A model generated the notes under the pieces. The model worked only from the letters and a program-made list of their open reading frames with translations. It did no database searches and was not told where the DNA came from. This document shows, in pieces, positions 8,130 through 16,884 of a stretch of 64,000 nt of DNA (within the stretch, counting starts at the first letter, position 1; every line of letters starts with the position of its first letter). This DNA comes from CAVIQK01 sp963644945 (lineage in GTDB: Bacteria > Bacillota > Clostridia > Christensenellales > DTU072). The stretch covers positions 1-64,000 of the forward strand of contig CAVIQK010000006.1 in the NCBI GenBank assembly GCA_963644945.1, written 5' to 3'. A program made the position numbers and the translations under genes.

Positions 8130-9479
8130 ATGGAAACAAAAATTTTACAAGGCGAAACACTTGTCGAGCGAGTTGACAATTACGGCATGGGAGAAGAGTC
8201 CGTCATCAAAAAAGACGGCTTCGTCATATTTGTCCCGTACAGCCTAAAAGGCGAACTCGTCCGCATCCGCATCGACCACGTCAAGAAAAATTTTGCCTAT
8301 GCCACCCTTCTAGAAGTAATAGAGCCTTCTCCTTATAGGAGAAAACCCGTTTGCACCCGTTTCCCCCGTTGTGGCGGTTGTCAGTTTTTGCACGTAGAAT
8401 ATTCCGAACAACTAAAAATCAAAAAGCAAAACATCGAGAATCTTCTAAAAAAGGTCCTTCCGGAAGGCACCCATATAGACGACGTCGTCCCATACCCCAA
8501 GGAATTTGGCTATCGCAATAAATTATCCCTTCCCTTCGGAGTGACCGAAGGCAAAGTAAGTCTAGGCTTTTACAGAGAAGGCACCCACAAAGTCGTCTCT
8601 ACCAAAAAATGTTTTCTCAACGGTGACTGGGCAGAAACACTCATCTCTCTAGTTCTAGACTATGCCGAAAGCGAGCATTTGACCGCCTACACCGACGACA
8701 ACAAAAGGGGACTTCTTCGCCACCTAGTCGCAAGGAATCTCGGTGACGGCATCTCCGTCACGCTGGTAATAAACGGTGACACCTTACCGAAAAAGGAAAC
8801 ATTGATAAACTTACTCAAAGAAAAATTTTCCGACTTCACGCTATATATCTCCATCAACAAGCAGGACACCAACGTCATATTCGGGGATCGCCTTATCAAA
8901 TTATACGGTGCCGACAGATACGGAAAACTCTGTGGCACAACCTTCCCCGTAAGCCCATATTCTTTTGTGCAAGTAAACCTTGATATTGCCGAAAAAATCA
9001 TATCAAGACTGACAGAAGAAGTCATTAAAATAGGCTCCCCCGTATTCATCGACGCATATTCAGGAATAGGCGTAATAGGTACCATAATAGGGAAATCAGG
9101 CACCCAAATAGCCAACATTGAGATAATTCCGTCGGCAGTCGAAGACGGCAAAAAACTCTACAAAAATCTTAATATGGATGTAGATTTTTATCAAGGCGAC
9201 TCAGCGAAAATTCTCCCGACACTTCTAAAAAATCTCAACGAAAACGGACAACAAACCTTCCTATTCCTTGATCCCCCAAGGAAAGGACTGTCAAAAGAAG
9301 TCATCGACACCGTCAATCACGAAAAGTCCAAGATCTCAAAAATCGCCTACCTATCTTGCAACCCCGCCACCCTTGCTAGGGATCTAAGTCTACTCAATTT
9401 CCAAATATCATCCGTCACCCCCTACGATATGTTCCCCGACACCTCCCACGTCGAAACCTTAGTCCTACTCTCAAAATAA
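8130..9479 (+). CDS. rlmD: 23S rRNA (uracil-C5)-methyltransferase, RlmD/RlmCD type
   Basis: 449 aa. SAM-dependent enzyme making m5U in 23S rRNA. It has an N-terminal TRAM-like RNA-binding domain (about residues 1-60), an iron-sulfur cysteine cluster (CTRFPRCGGCQFLHV, near 73), and a Rossmann methyltransferase domain with DAYSGIGVIG, the FLDPPRKG motif and the catalytic cysteine in SCNPATLARDL. Firmicutes often have two paralogues, so RlmCD versus an undefined homologue cannot be separated here. No ribosome-binding site precedes the start, in keeping with the leaderless promoter. Confidence 0.88.
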   Translation: METKILQGETLVERVDNYGMGEESVIKKDGFVIFVPYSLKGELVRIRIDHVKKNFAYATLLEVIEPSPYRRKPVCTRFPRCGGCQFLHVEYSEQLKIKKQNIENLLKKVLPEGTHIDDVVPYPKEFGYRNKLSLPFGVTEGKVSLGFYREGTHKVVSTKKCFLNGDWAETLISLVLDYAESEHLTAYTDDNKRGLLRHLVARNLGDGISVTLVINGDTLPKKETLINLLKEKFSDFTLYISINKQDTNVIFGDRLIKLYGADRYGKLCGTTFPVSPYSFVQVNLDIAEKIISRLTEEVIKIGSPVFIDAYSGIGVIGTIIGKSGTQIANIEIIPSAVEDGKKLYKNLNMDVDFYQGDSAKILPTLLKNLNENGQQTFLFLDPPRKGLSKEVIDTVNHEKSKISKIAYLSCNPATLARDLSLLNFQISSVTPYDMFPDTSHVETLVLLSK

Positions 9480-9512
9480 TCCCAAAAAAAACAGCCCTCG
9501 ACACCGTCCCCC

Positions 9513-9558
9513 TTGACAAAATCTTATTTTGAGTGTTAAATTTAATATATAAATTTAA
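9513..9558 (+). promoter_or_regulatory. Promoter with overlapping AT-rich palindrome
   Basis: TTGACA at 9513-9518 and a -10-like TTAAAT at 9536-9541 (17-nt spacer). A 9-bp perfect inverted repeat, TTAAATTTA / TAAATTTAA with a 5-nt centre (9536-9558), overlaps the -10 and start site, the position expected of a repressor operator. Confidence 0.45.
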
Positions 9559-9590
9559 TTTGAGCCTCCCCGTAGGCTTTTAGGAGAAAT

Positions 9591-10709
9591 ATGTTCAATA
9601 AGCACGATATAAGCCGAGATGCTTGCCAATTATACGGCAGCCAAGCCAAATGCGGTTATCATTGGTGGTGGCACTCTTTCACCGGCACAAGCCAATCGAC
9701 AGGCGAAGAAAAATCTTTTTTTGTCGAGTATTTTCTATGTAATCCGTCACTCGGCGGAGACGAGCCGATATTCGGTCAACTACCGGAAAACCAAGAAAAA
9801 GGCATAAGACCGTCCTACCTCATGGTAAAAGGCGGCGCATGGGGCGAAGATGCCGCCCAAATCCACAGATTTTTCGGTTGGAACCGCATCAAAGTCAACT
9901 ACACCGCCCCCTTCACAGTCGAAGCCGACGACTGTTTTTGCACCGAAACCGAAATGCGTGGCACCCTCTCCGTAAGCGAAGAAGAAGCCTCCTCCCACCC
10001 CGAATGGATGTCGCAATCCGGCACCATGTCGTGGAACCTAAAAATCGACAAACAAATCGCTTTCAACGTAGGCTACGGAGCCGGAAAACTATTTAGAAAA
10101 CTCCAACTTTTCGAAATGTTTTGGCACGCGGAAGGCATGAAATCGGCATTTTCAGGCGAAGTAATTTGGAATGGCGAAAAATATATAATCACCCCCGAAA
10201 CATCCTACGGCTATTCCGACGAGAATTGGGGCAAAGACTTCACGTCCCCATGGGTATGGCTGTCGTCCAACAACATCGTCAGCAAGAAGAGTGGCAAAAA
10301 ACTCCAAAACACCGTATTTGACATCGGTGGCGGTTGCCCGAAAGTCGGTCCTATTGCCCTAAAAAGAAAACTTCTTTCGGCATTTTATTACGAAGGCAAA
10401 GGCTACGAATTCAACTTTTCCAAATTTTGGACGTTCACGCATACGGAATTTGACTGTCAAGAAACCGACACCGAAATCATTTGGCACGTAAAACAAACCG
10501 CCCGCAGAGATCGCCTCGAAGCCGACATCACTTGCAACAAAAAGGACATGCTACTAGTCAATTACGAAGCCCCCACAGGACAAAAACGCCACAATCGCCT
10601 ATTCAACGGTGGCAATGGTCAAGGGACCGTCAGACTTTATCACAACGGAAAACTCCTAGACGAATTCATCTGCAAAAACGTCGGTTGCGAATATGGCGAA
10701 TATTGCTAA
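9591..10709 (+). CDS. Tocopherol cyclase-like protein
   Basis: 372 aa. The opening GYHWWWHSFTG...TGEEKSFFVEYFLCNP and the later MVKGGAWGEDAAQIHRFFGW and YGYSDENWGKDF segments match the family annotated as tocopherol cyclase-like in clostridia. The fold is a two-domain lipocalin-like beta-barrel. No tocopherol pathway is expected in an anaerobe, so the name reflects fold only; a lipid or glycan ligand is likely but unproven. Start ATG follows TTAGGAG. It overlaps or nearly abuts the next small membrane-protein gene. Confidence 0.6.
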   Translation: MFNKHDISRDACQLYGSQAKCGYHWWWHSFTGTSQSTGEEKSFFVEYFLCNPSLGGDEPIFGQLPENQEKGIRPSYLMVKGGAWGEDAAQIHRFFGWNRIKVNYTAPFTVEADDCFCTETEMRGTLSVSEEEASSHPEWMSQSGTMSWNLKIDKQIAFNVGYGAGKLFRKLQLFEMFWHAEGMKSAFSGEVIWNGEKYIITPETSYGYSDENWGKDFTSPWVWLSSNNIVSKKSGKKLQNTVFDIGGGCPKVGPIALKRKLLSAFYYEGKGYEFNFSKFWTFTHTEFDCQETDTEIIWHVKQTARRDRLEADITCNKKDMLLVNYEAPTGQKRHNRLFNGGNGQGTVRLYHNGKLLDEFICKNVGCEYGEYC

Positions 10710-10737
10710 ATCACAAGAAAAGGTTTATAAAAGAAAA

Positions 10738-11226
10738 ATGGAAACAATAGGCAAAAGAATCATTTGGAAAAAATATCTCTACTTAATAATTTTTCTCGCT
10801 CTTGTCACCGCAGAAGTTTTTGAAATAATAAAATTACTCGACACCCCCGATCCCGATTCCGTCCTCATAATAATGATTATAGCGACATCGATAGCCATCG
10901 TGGTATTTTTCGTCCTCACCCTCACATCCTTTCTCAAAAACCGCAATGCGATAACCGTCGAAGGCGACGACGTCATCATCAAAGAATATAAGGAGCGAGT
11001 CATCTCGTTTAGAGAAATTGCCCGCCTCGAATACGTTTTGCATGGTTTCGGAAAATTTGGCGACGACAGTTACGGCACCTTGATAATTTGCCTAAAATCC
11101 AACGAAATAATAAGAGTAGCAGACCTAAGAAAAGTCCGCACCGCTTGCCAACAACTAAGAAGTTTTGTATTTAGACACCAAAAAGTCACCCCGCTAGGAT
11201 CTTCTATCCCCCTTGAAAACTTCTAA
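10738..11226 (+). CDS. Small membrane protein with PH-like domain
   Basis: 162 aa. Two hydrophobic helices (YLYLIIFLALVTAEVFEII and VLIIMIIATSIAIVVFFVL) are followed by a soluble segment (VEGDDVIIKEYKERVISFREI...) like bacterial PH (YdbT/YokE-type) domains. No function can be given. I chose the ATG at 10738; an upstream in-frame ATG at 10693 would overlap the previous gene and has no ribosome-binding site, while 10738 has only a distant AAAAGG. Probably cotranscribed with the tocopherol-cyclase-like gene. Confidence 0.6.
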   Translation: METIGKRIIWKKYLYLIIFLALVTAEVFEIIKLLDTPDPDSVLIIMIIATSIAIVVFFVLTLTSFLKNRNAITVEGDDVIIKEYKERVISFREIARLEYVLHGFGKFGDDSYGTLIICLKSNEIIRVADLRKVRTACQQLRSFVFRHQKVTPLGSSIPLENF

Positions 11227-11268
11227 AAATATGCTAAAATAGATTTACCAAGTTTCAAGGAGCGAAAA

Positions 11269-11805
11269 ATGAATATCACAGTTTACTTAGGCGCCCAAGA
11301 AGGCAACGATCCCCGACTAAAAGAAGCCGTCATCGAACTCGGCACATGGATAGGCCGTAGTGGCAATTCCCTTGTTTACGGTGGCTCCAAAGCAGGACTC
11401 ATGGGCATAATTGCCGACAGCGTACTCGCAGCAGGCGGCAAAGTGACAGGAGTAGAACCCCAATTTTTCATCGACGGCGAAGCCCAACACGACGGACTTA
11501 CAAAACTAATCATAACACGAGATATGACCGAGCGCAAAACCACCATGATAGAACTCGGTGATGCCTTCATCGCATTCCCCGGTGGCACCGGCACCCTCGA
11601 AGAAATAGCCGAAGTCATGTCCAAAGTGTCTTTACGCCACTTGTCCGCCCCTTGCATAATCTACAATTTGAATGGCTACTACAACGGCCTCAAACAACTT
11701 CTAGACCACATGCTCGCAATGGACCTCTCCACCCCCAAAAAACTCGAAGGCATCTATTTTGCCTCCGACCTAACCGCCATCAAAAAACTTCTCTCCCTCA
11801 CCTAA
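11269..11805 (+). CDS. LOG family protein (TIGR00730 type)
   Basis: 178-aa Rossmann protein. The nucleotide-binding YGGSKAGLMG near residue 39 and the signature PGGTGTLEE near residue 104 are both intact. The family cleaves nucleoside 5'-monophosphates to base and ribose-5-phosphate (cytokinin activation in plants and some bacteria); the physiological role in clostridia is unclear. Strong ribosome-binding site AAGGAG; a terminator follows. Confidence 0.88.
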   Translation: MNITVYLGAQEGNDPRLKEAVIELGTWIGRSGNSLVYGGSKAGLMGIIADSVLAAGGKVTGVEPQFFIDGEAQHDGLTKLIITRDMTERKTTMIELGDAFIAFPGGTGTLEEIAEVMSKVSLRHLSAPCIIYNLNGYYNGLKQLLDHMLAMDLSTPKKLEGIYFASDLTAIKKLLSLT

Positions 11806-11866
11806 AAATACGAACCCCGTTTTGTTCGGTTAGCATCCAAACAAATAAATTGACAACGAACTTAAT

Positions 11867-11898
11867 AAAAAAACTCGGACATAGATCCGAGTTTTTTT
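11867..11898. terminator. Bidirectional terminator (LOG gene / yqeY)
   Basis: Stem ACTCGGA / TCCGAGT flanked by an A-run on the left and T-run on the right, so it works for both convergent genes. Confidence 0.9.
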
Positions 11899-11916
11899 GT
11901 ATCACCTTATTTAAGG

Positions 11917-12339
11917 TTATAGTTTCCTAAGCACTTCGTTGACCGTTTTCATATCGACTTTGCCGGCATATTCGGTCTTAAAGTGTTTCATAACCGACGG
12001 CACCGATTTATCGTCAAGTGTATCGATTATCGCCTTGATTTCGTCTTCACTCATCATTTTAGGCAGATATTTTCTAATGGTTTCCAATTGGACGTTGAGA
12101 GAAGCCACCGTTTCGGTTCTCCCTGCCTTTTCGAAAGCAATACGCTCCTCGTCGATTTCCTTTTCGGCTTTTTGGAGTACGGCGACCGAATCGGCTTCAT
12201 TCAGTTCTTGCCCCTTGGCTTTCTTTTCGATCGACAAAAGCATCAATTTGTTGATGACGACATTAAGAGCCGTCACTGCATCGTTATTTTTTTCCTTCAT
12301 AGCGACGATTTTTTCTTTTTTGAAATCTGCTAACAACAT
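11917..12339 (-). CDS. yqeY: GatB/YqeY domain-containing protein
   Basis: 140 aa, the usual length of YqeY. Contains the family block MKEKNNDAVTALNVV, the KAKGQELNEADSVAVLQK stretch and the C-terminal helical bundle ending MKTVNEVLRKL. The domain is related to the tRNA-contacting tail of GatB amidotransferase, and free-standing YqeY may act on tRNA-linked processes, but its function is undefined. Start follows AGGAGGAAC. It lies 31 bp downstream of the exporter gene on the same strand and may be its operon partner. Confidence 0.88.
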   Translation of the reverse strand: MLLADFKKEKIVAMKEKNNDAVTALNVVINKLMLLSIEKKAKGQELNEADSVAVLQKAEKEIDEERIAFEKAGRTETVASLNVQLETIRKYLPKMMSEDEIKAIIDTLDDKSVPSVMKHFKTEYAGKVDMKTVNEVLRKL

Positions 12340-12370
12340 TTTCAGTTCCTCCTAACAATTGCTATCTATA

Positions 12371-13306
12371 TTATACATTAAGTTCAACAAGAAGTGTAGC
12401 ATATCCCGCCAAAAGACTGATAAAAATCAAAAGACTCACGACAGCCACATTCCTTTTGACCTCTTTCACATTCCTAAAAAGGTACATAAGCCCCAGCCCC
12501 GCATTTGCAGACAACCCTGCCACGCACGCCCCAAAACTAAGCGCCCCCTCAACATACAAATTCGTAATAATAACACTCGATGCGCAGTTAGGAATCAGCC
12601 CCACGACAAGCGCAAGAATAGGGGACAAATACACATTAGAAGTCAAAAATCTTTCGATTTCCTGCTCCCCCACAAAATAAACGAGAGTGCCGAACAAAAC
12701 ATTTACAATTAGTACATAAAGGAATATTTTTAGCGAATGTAAAAACGGATGCAAAAAGTGTTCCTTGAAGAAAACTTTTTTGTCGATTTTCTCTTCCGTT
12801 TTCTCCTCGTTTTCCACTTCGATATGATGTCCGCAACACCCCACAATTTCAGTGTGTTCCGCCTCGTCGCTTTCCTTCACATCCTCAATTTTAAGCAGTT
12901 TTTCCACGACAAAATCGATTATAACTACCGCCATTATACCGACCAAAAGTTTGACTCCGACAAGGATCAGACAATCGACAATTTTATCGGGATGCGACAG
13001 CATAATAGGTATAGCCTCGTCGCTTGTTGCGATATAGACTCCGACAAGGCACCCGATCGACAATTTTCGCCTAGAAAAAAGGTCGGTACACACCACCGAA
13101 AATCCGCATTGCGGAATGATAGCGAGCGGTACGGCAATCAGCCCCGTTTTCTTTGGATGCTTTATAAAAAATCCCGATATTTTATCTTCGATAAACTCAA
13201 TTAAAACGTATATGAAAAATACGACCGCCAAAACTTTAAGGCTGTCAATAAGAGAATCAAGCAAAACTTCTTTGGCGAAATTGCCAAAATCAAAAGCACC
13301 AATCAT
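12371..13306 (-). CDS. Putative 10-TM heavy-metal exporter (ArsP_2 / putative manganese transporter family)
   Basis: 311 aa, about 8-10 membrane segments arranged as an inverted repeat: the first half has AIIPQCGFSVVCTDLF, the second GLIPNCASSVIITNLY. The paired P-(Q/N)-C motifs are characteristic of the ArsP_2 family. The cytoplasmic loop between the halves carries a Cys/His cluster (GCCGHH) and many acidic residues, consistent with metal sensing or delivery. Substrate (As, Mn or another metal) is not determined. On the minus strand TTGCTT, 17 nt and TATAAT lie just upstream, giving only about 5 nt of leader and no ribosome-binding site. Confidence 0.72.
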   Translation of the reverse strand: MIGAFDFGNFAKEVLLDSLIDSLKVLAVVFFIYVLIEFIEDKISGFFIKHPKKTGLIAVPLAIIPQCGFSVVCTDLFSRRKLSIGCLVGVYIATSDEAIPIMLSHPDKIVDCLILVGVKLLVGIMAVVIIDFVVEKLLKIEDVKESDEAEHTEIVGCCGHHIEVENEEKTEEKIDKKVFFKEHFLHPFLHSLKIFLYVLIVNVLFGTLVYFVGEQEIERFLTSNVYLSPILALVVGLIPNCASSVIITNLYVEGALSFGACVAGLSANAGLGLMYLFRNVKEVKRNVAVVSLLIFISLLAGYATLLVELNV

Positions 13307-13364
13307 AACGTAGCATAATTATAATGCCAAGCCTCCCAAAAAGCAATAAAAAACAAGATAGAGG

Positions 13365-13392
13365 TTGACAAAAATCGATTATGCTATATAAT
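13365..13392 (+). promoter_or_regulatory. Sigma-A-type promoter
   Basis: TTGACA (13365-13370), 16-nt spacer, TATAAT (13387-13392); start near 13399, about 50 nt before the lipoprotein gene at 13451. Confidence 0.8.
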
Positions 13393-13396
13393 ATCT

Positions 13397-13414
13397 TTTG
13401 GTATAAATACCAAA
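13397..13414. promoter_or_regulatory. Palindromic operator candidate over the start site
   Basis: Perfect 8-bp arms, TTTGGTAT / ATACCAAA with a 2-nt centre, directly over the predicted transcription start. A related half-site (GGTAC) follows at 13416-13420. The TGGTATnnATACCA pattern resembles GntR-type sites. No matching regulator gene is adjacent. Confidence 0.6.
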
Positions 13415-13450
13415 CGGTACGAATATCAAAACATTTTTAGGAGATAAAAA

Positions 13451-14683
13451 ATGAAAAACGCAAAAAAAGTCATAACCATACTTTTATCGGTTATTTTACT
13501 CGTCTCTCTTTCACTAGTCATGGTAGCCTGTAAAGACGGCGACGGCACCAAGAAAGAAACCAGACAAACCACCGTCATGAATGTGTCCCTGAACCCCGAA
13601 GTCGAGTTCATTCTTGACGTCAACGGCAAAGTCGTATCCGTCAACGCCCTCAACGAAGAAGGCAACATCGTCATTTCAGGCGAAGTCAACTTCGTAGGCA
13701 AAACCCAAGACGAAGCCCTCAAAGCCTTTGTCCAAGTCACCAAAGACAACGGATTTTTAGTGACCGGCAATGCCTCCGCAGACGACAACCAAGTCTCCGT
13801 ATCTTTCTCCGGCGATCAAGCCCAAAAACGTTACGAAGAAGCCAAAACGGCACTTACCAAAGCCTTCAAAGACAGCGGAATCACCGCAAGCGTCGAAAGT
13901 TTCCAAGCCTTCGCCACCGACTATCTTGACAAGCAAATCGCCGAAGCCATGCCTTACTTAGAGGCAGCCAAGATCCAAGCGCTTTCCTATGAAGAGAAGA
14001 TCGCCACCCTCGAAGAATCTAGAAAAGAAACTGCCGCTCTTTATTCCGAACAACTAAAACAAGCCTACTACGATGCCAAAGAAAGAGCCGTCGAAGCAGC
14101 CAAACTCAACTACGTCAAAGAAAATGCCAATGCGATGGCAAAAATGGCCCTTACCGCAGCAGAAACCGGTTATAATATGGCAATCACCGCTTTGGAAAAC
14201 ACCCGTAAACTCATCCTTCTTGACGAAAACAGCGCTTACCAACTCGCCCTCAAAGCATTTAGAGCAGCCAAAGTCCAATATCTCAATTACAGAAATTATG
14301 TCGCAGGACTTTCCGTCAACGTATCCGTTTCGGGTGCAACAGTCTCCGGTTCGGTCGATGTAAATCTTACACTAGCCAATCTTGATGCGGCAGTAGACAG
14401 TGCAGAAAAAGCCCTAAACGATGCTTATGCATTGGCAGAACAAAGTTTTGCACAAGCCAAAACGGCAGCCGACACCGCCTACAATGCGATTATCTCGGCA
14501 ATCACAAGTGCGGACAGCAATTGCCAAACATATCTTGACCAAGCAAGCCAAAACTTGACCACTGCAATCAACAACTTTGACACTACATTTGCAGCGGACT
14601 ACAAGACCTATATTGACTCCGCAAAAACCTCATGGAACAACATGAGTGCAGAACTCAAAGCCGGTTACACCGAAGAGAAGTAA
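13451..14683 (+). CDS. Lipoprotein with RsgI-like segment and Ala-rich helical repeats
   Basis: 410 aa. Signal peptide with lipobox VMVAC (Cys near residue 27). Residues ~43-75 (SLNPEVEFILDVNGKVVSV, then ALNEEG) resemble the extracellular middle domain of RsgI anti-sigma factors, including the Asn-Pro pair at which RsgI proteins self-cleave. The rest is Ala/Glu/Lys-rich, predicted long alpha-helices with a short Val/Ser-rich beta interruption (SVNVSVSGATVSGSVDVN). There is no transmembrane or cytoplasmic anti-sigma part, so it cannot act as RsgI itself. Promoter and palindrome lie upstream; the GTG-start gene follows after 36 bp. Confidence 0.6.
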   Translation: MKNAKKVITILLSVILLVSLSLVMVACKDGDGTKKETRQTTVMNVSLNPEVEFILDVNGKVVSVNALNEEGNIVISGEVNFVGKTQDEALKAFVQVTKDNGFLVTGNASADDNQVSVSFSGDQAQKRYEEAKTALTKAFKDSGITASVESFQAFATDYLDKQIAEAMPYLEAAKIQALSYEEKIATLEESRKETAALYSEQLKQAYYDAKERAVEAAKLNYVKENANAMAKMALTAAETGYNMAITALENTRKLILLDENSAYQLALKAFRAAKVQYLNYRNYVAGLSVNVSVSGATVSGSVDVNLTLANLDAAVDSAEKALNDAYALAEQSFAQAKTAADTAYNAIISAITSADSNCQTYLDQASQNLTTAINNFDTTFAADYKTYIDSAKTSWNNMSAELKAGYTEEK

Positions 14684-14719
14684 AACTCAAAAAAGCAAAG
14701 AATAGGACGGAATATTTTA

Positions 14720-15415
14720 GTGAAAAACAAACTAAAAATCGACAAGTGCCACGCACAATATTCCAAAAGTTGTGAAAAGGAAATTAAAAAACTGATTTCG
14801 GCCCACTACGGCGAGGACAAATTAGAAGATATTTGGACCAAAGTCCAACTCCAATTTGTAGATTTTCTTAAAGATTGGCGGACCGATCTCGGTGGCAAAA
14901 AGAATTTTCACAATTCTACGGGTGGCACTTACGACTGCATCGCCGTCCTTTCATACTACGTAGCGTGCAAGGAAGTGACGACTTTTAGAGAGATTGAAAA
15001 ACTCATGGAAGACATCACTCTCCCCACGTTCGGTAAAGTTAAATTTGTCAACATGAACAAAATGTTTTGGAAAAGACTTATGTACAAAGCATTTTGTTCG
15101 GCAAAATGCCGTTGTGACAAATGGCACGACTATCAAATGGAAGTCGCCCCCTTCGACAAGGACAAGCCGATATATTACGAATTTACCGCCTGTCCGGTTG
15201 CCGAGTTTATCAAAAAATATAGCCTTCAAGAAATCGCCCCCGCTCTATGCAACGTTGACTATCCCGCCTTGCAACTCATGGGCGCAAAACTAGTCCGCAC
15301 CTCGACTTGTGTCAACGGTACGAAATGCGACTACACGATTTGTGCAAGTAGCGACGAATATCTCAAAGCCCACCCCGAATTTGTTGACGACTGCGGCTGG
15401 CGAAGAAATAAGTAA
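14720..15415 (+). CDS. L-2-amino-thiazoline-4-carboxylic acid hydrolase-like protein
   Basis: 231 aa, GTG start 9 nt after AGGACGG. Segments FHNSTGGTYDCIAVL, FTACPVAEFIKKYSL and the cysteine-rich end TSTCVNGTKCDYTICA match the ATC-hydrolase family (PF14196 type), which opens the thiazoline ring en route to L-cysteine in the founding member; most clostridial members are uncharacterised. It sits between the RsgI-like lipoprotein and the HD-GYP gene, 11 bp from the latter, probably in one operon. Confidence 0.6.
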   Translation: MKNKLKIDKCHAQYSKSCEKEIKKLISAHYGEDKLEDIWTKVQLQFVDFLKDWRTDLGGKKNFHNSTGGTYDCIAVLSYYVACKEVTTFREIEKLMEDITLPTFGKVKFVNMNKMFWKRLMYKAFCSAKCRCDKWHDYQMEVAPFDKDKPIYYEFTACPVAEFIKKYSLQEIAPALCNVDYPALQLMGAKLVRTSTCVNGTKCDYTICASSDEYLKAHPEFVDDCGWRRNK

Positions 15416-15426
15416 AAGGTAAGATT

Positions 15427-16797
15427 ATGGAACGCAAAACAAAAATCAAACGTGCGATAGGTATATTCGGTATAGTTATAGCCTGTATGCTAGTTATAAT
15501 TCTCACCGCCTTTACGGTGCATTGCATAACGGTTTCCAACTACAACCAAAAAGACCGAACCCTTCGAAATGCATCCACAGTAGAAGACGAAATTTCTATA
15601 AAAATAGCAAAGTCCAGTTCATGGGAGAAAAATGACGAAGTACTCGGCACCGATACCTACAACGGCATAATTTACGAATCAACAATTACCAACCTATCCC
15701 AAAACAGTTTGGAAACATGGACGGCAACATTCAATATCAAAGAAGATTGCTACATCAACCAAGCATGGTGCGGATCCGTCGAAGTACACCAATTTAGAGA
15801 CGGAGTAGAAAAAGTCAAGAAAATTATCGATTTGAGATCGGCTACCGAAGAACTTGAAGATAGCGAATTAGATTATATTATCGATTCTAGTTCTACATGG
15901 CTCATCAGCCTAAAAGAAGGCGACTATATCGTCTATTATCCCGACTCCGACAAAGGCGGCGAATATCCTCTAGAAAGCCAAAAAGATGCCACCATCGGCA
16001 TGATTTTATATGCAAAAGGCACCGACATCGATCTTTCTAATTGCACCGTCAACTACAAACTTAAAGAAAGTTACTTCGAAGGTACCGTTGCCACAATATA
16101 CATAGGTTTATTTATCGTTTGGTGCGTGGGTTTGCTTTGCTATATCTCTATTTCGATTATCATAACCCAATACGAAAAACGTTTGGCGTCCAAAGAAAAA
16201 GTCATTCAAGAAGTCTTTGACGTTTTCAGTAATTTCGTCGATGCCAAAGATCCCTACACACACGGACATTCCGAAAGAGTTGCCGAATATTCCGAAAAAA
16301 TTGCCGAAAAACTCGGCATGAAAAAAGAAGAATGTAAAAACGTTTATAGGATAGCCACCCTTCACGATATAGGCAAATGCTACGTTCCCGACGAAATCCT
16401 CAACAAACCTTCTCGCTTGACGGACGAAGAATTTGAAAAGATCAAACAACACACCACAAAAGGTGCCGAAATGGTCAAGAATTTCTCATCCATCCCCCAC
16501 ATTTCGGACGGAGCCTTGTATCACCACGAACGCTACGACGGCAAAGGTTACCCCACCGGCAAGAGTGGCCAAGACATACCGCTCATCGGCAGAATAATCT
16601 GTGTAGCCGATGCCTTCGATGCCATGAACAGCAATCGTATTTATAGGAAAAAACTCTCCAAAGATACCATTATTCAAGAACTTATCAACGGCAAAGGCAC
16701 CCAATTCGATCCCAACATTGTCGATGCCTTCATCGAAATACTTGACTCCGAAAAATATCTAACTACGGATACCGACTCCATCAACGAAGTCAAATAA
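15427..16797 (+). CDS. Membrane HD-GYP domain protein, predicted c-di-GMP phosphodiesterase
   Basis: 456 aa. First transmembrane helix at about residues 12-33, then a ~185-residue extracytoplasmic sensor domain, a second helix near 220-245, and a cytoplasmic HD-GYP domain from ~255. Catalytic motifs are intact: THGHSERV, LHDIGK, then HHERYDGKGYP and DAFDAM. The family hydrolyses c-di-GMP to pGpG/GMP at a metal centre. The sensor domain is not recognised. It is the only visible c-di-GMP enzyme in the window and fits with the c-di-GMP riboswitch at 23.4 kb. Confidence 0.88.
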   Translation: MERKTKIKRAIGIFGIVIACMLVIILTAFTVHCITVSNYNQKDRTLRNASTVEDEISIKIAKSSSWEKNDEVLGTDTYNGIIYESTITNLSQNSLETWTATFNIKEDCYINQAWCGSVEVHQFRDGVEKVKKIIDLRSATEELEDSELDYIIDSSSTWLISLKEGDYIVYYPDSDKGGEYPLESQKDATIGMILYAKGTDIDLSNCTVNYKLKESYFEGTVATIYIGLFIVWCVGLLCYISISIIITQYEKRLASKEKVIQEVFDVFSNFVDAKDPYTHGHSERVAEYSEKIAEKLGMKKEECKNVYRIATLHDIGKCYVPDEILNKPSRLTDEEFEKIKQHTTKGAEMVKNFSSIPHISDGALYHHERYDGKGYPTGKSGQDIPLIGRIICVADAFDAMNSNRIYRKKLSKDTIIQELINGKGTQFDPNIVDAFIEILDSEKYLTTDTDSINEVK

Positions 16798-16832
16798 ACC
16801 ACACTTTATTTTGTGAGTTTTTATAAATCATC

Positions 16833-16867
16833 AAAAAAGACTTTACCGGTTGTGGTAAAGTCTTTTT
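16833..16867. terminator. Bidirectional terminator (HD-GYP gene / sdaA)
   Basis: Long stem AAAAAGACTTTACC / GGTAAAGTCTTTTT with a 6-nt loop between two convergent genes. Confidence 0.9.
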
Positions 16868-16884
16868 AATGCCTAATTTTTCGA

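Noticed and set aside
9591..10709. Second DUF2804 gene
   Set aside because: First impression from the Trp-rich beta sequence. The motif order (GYHWWWHSFTG, MVKGGAWGED) fits the tocopherol-cyclase-like family better than DUF2804.
13451..14683. RsgI anti-sigma factor
   Set aside because: There is no cytoplasmic anti-sigma domain or transmembrane helix and no sigma factor gene next to it; only the extracellular-type segment is similar.
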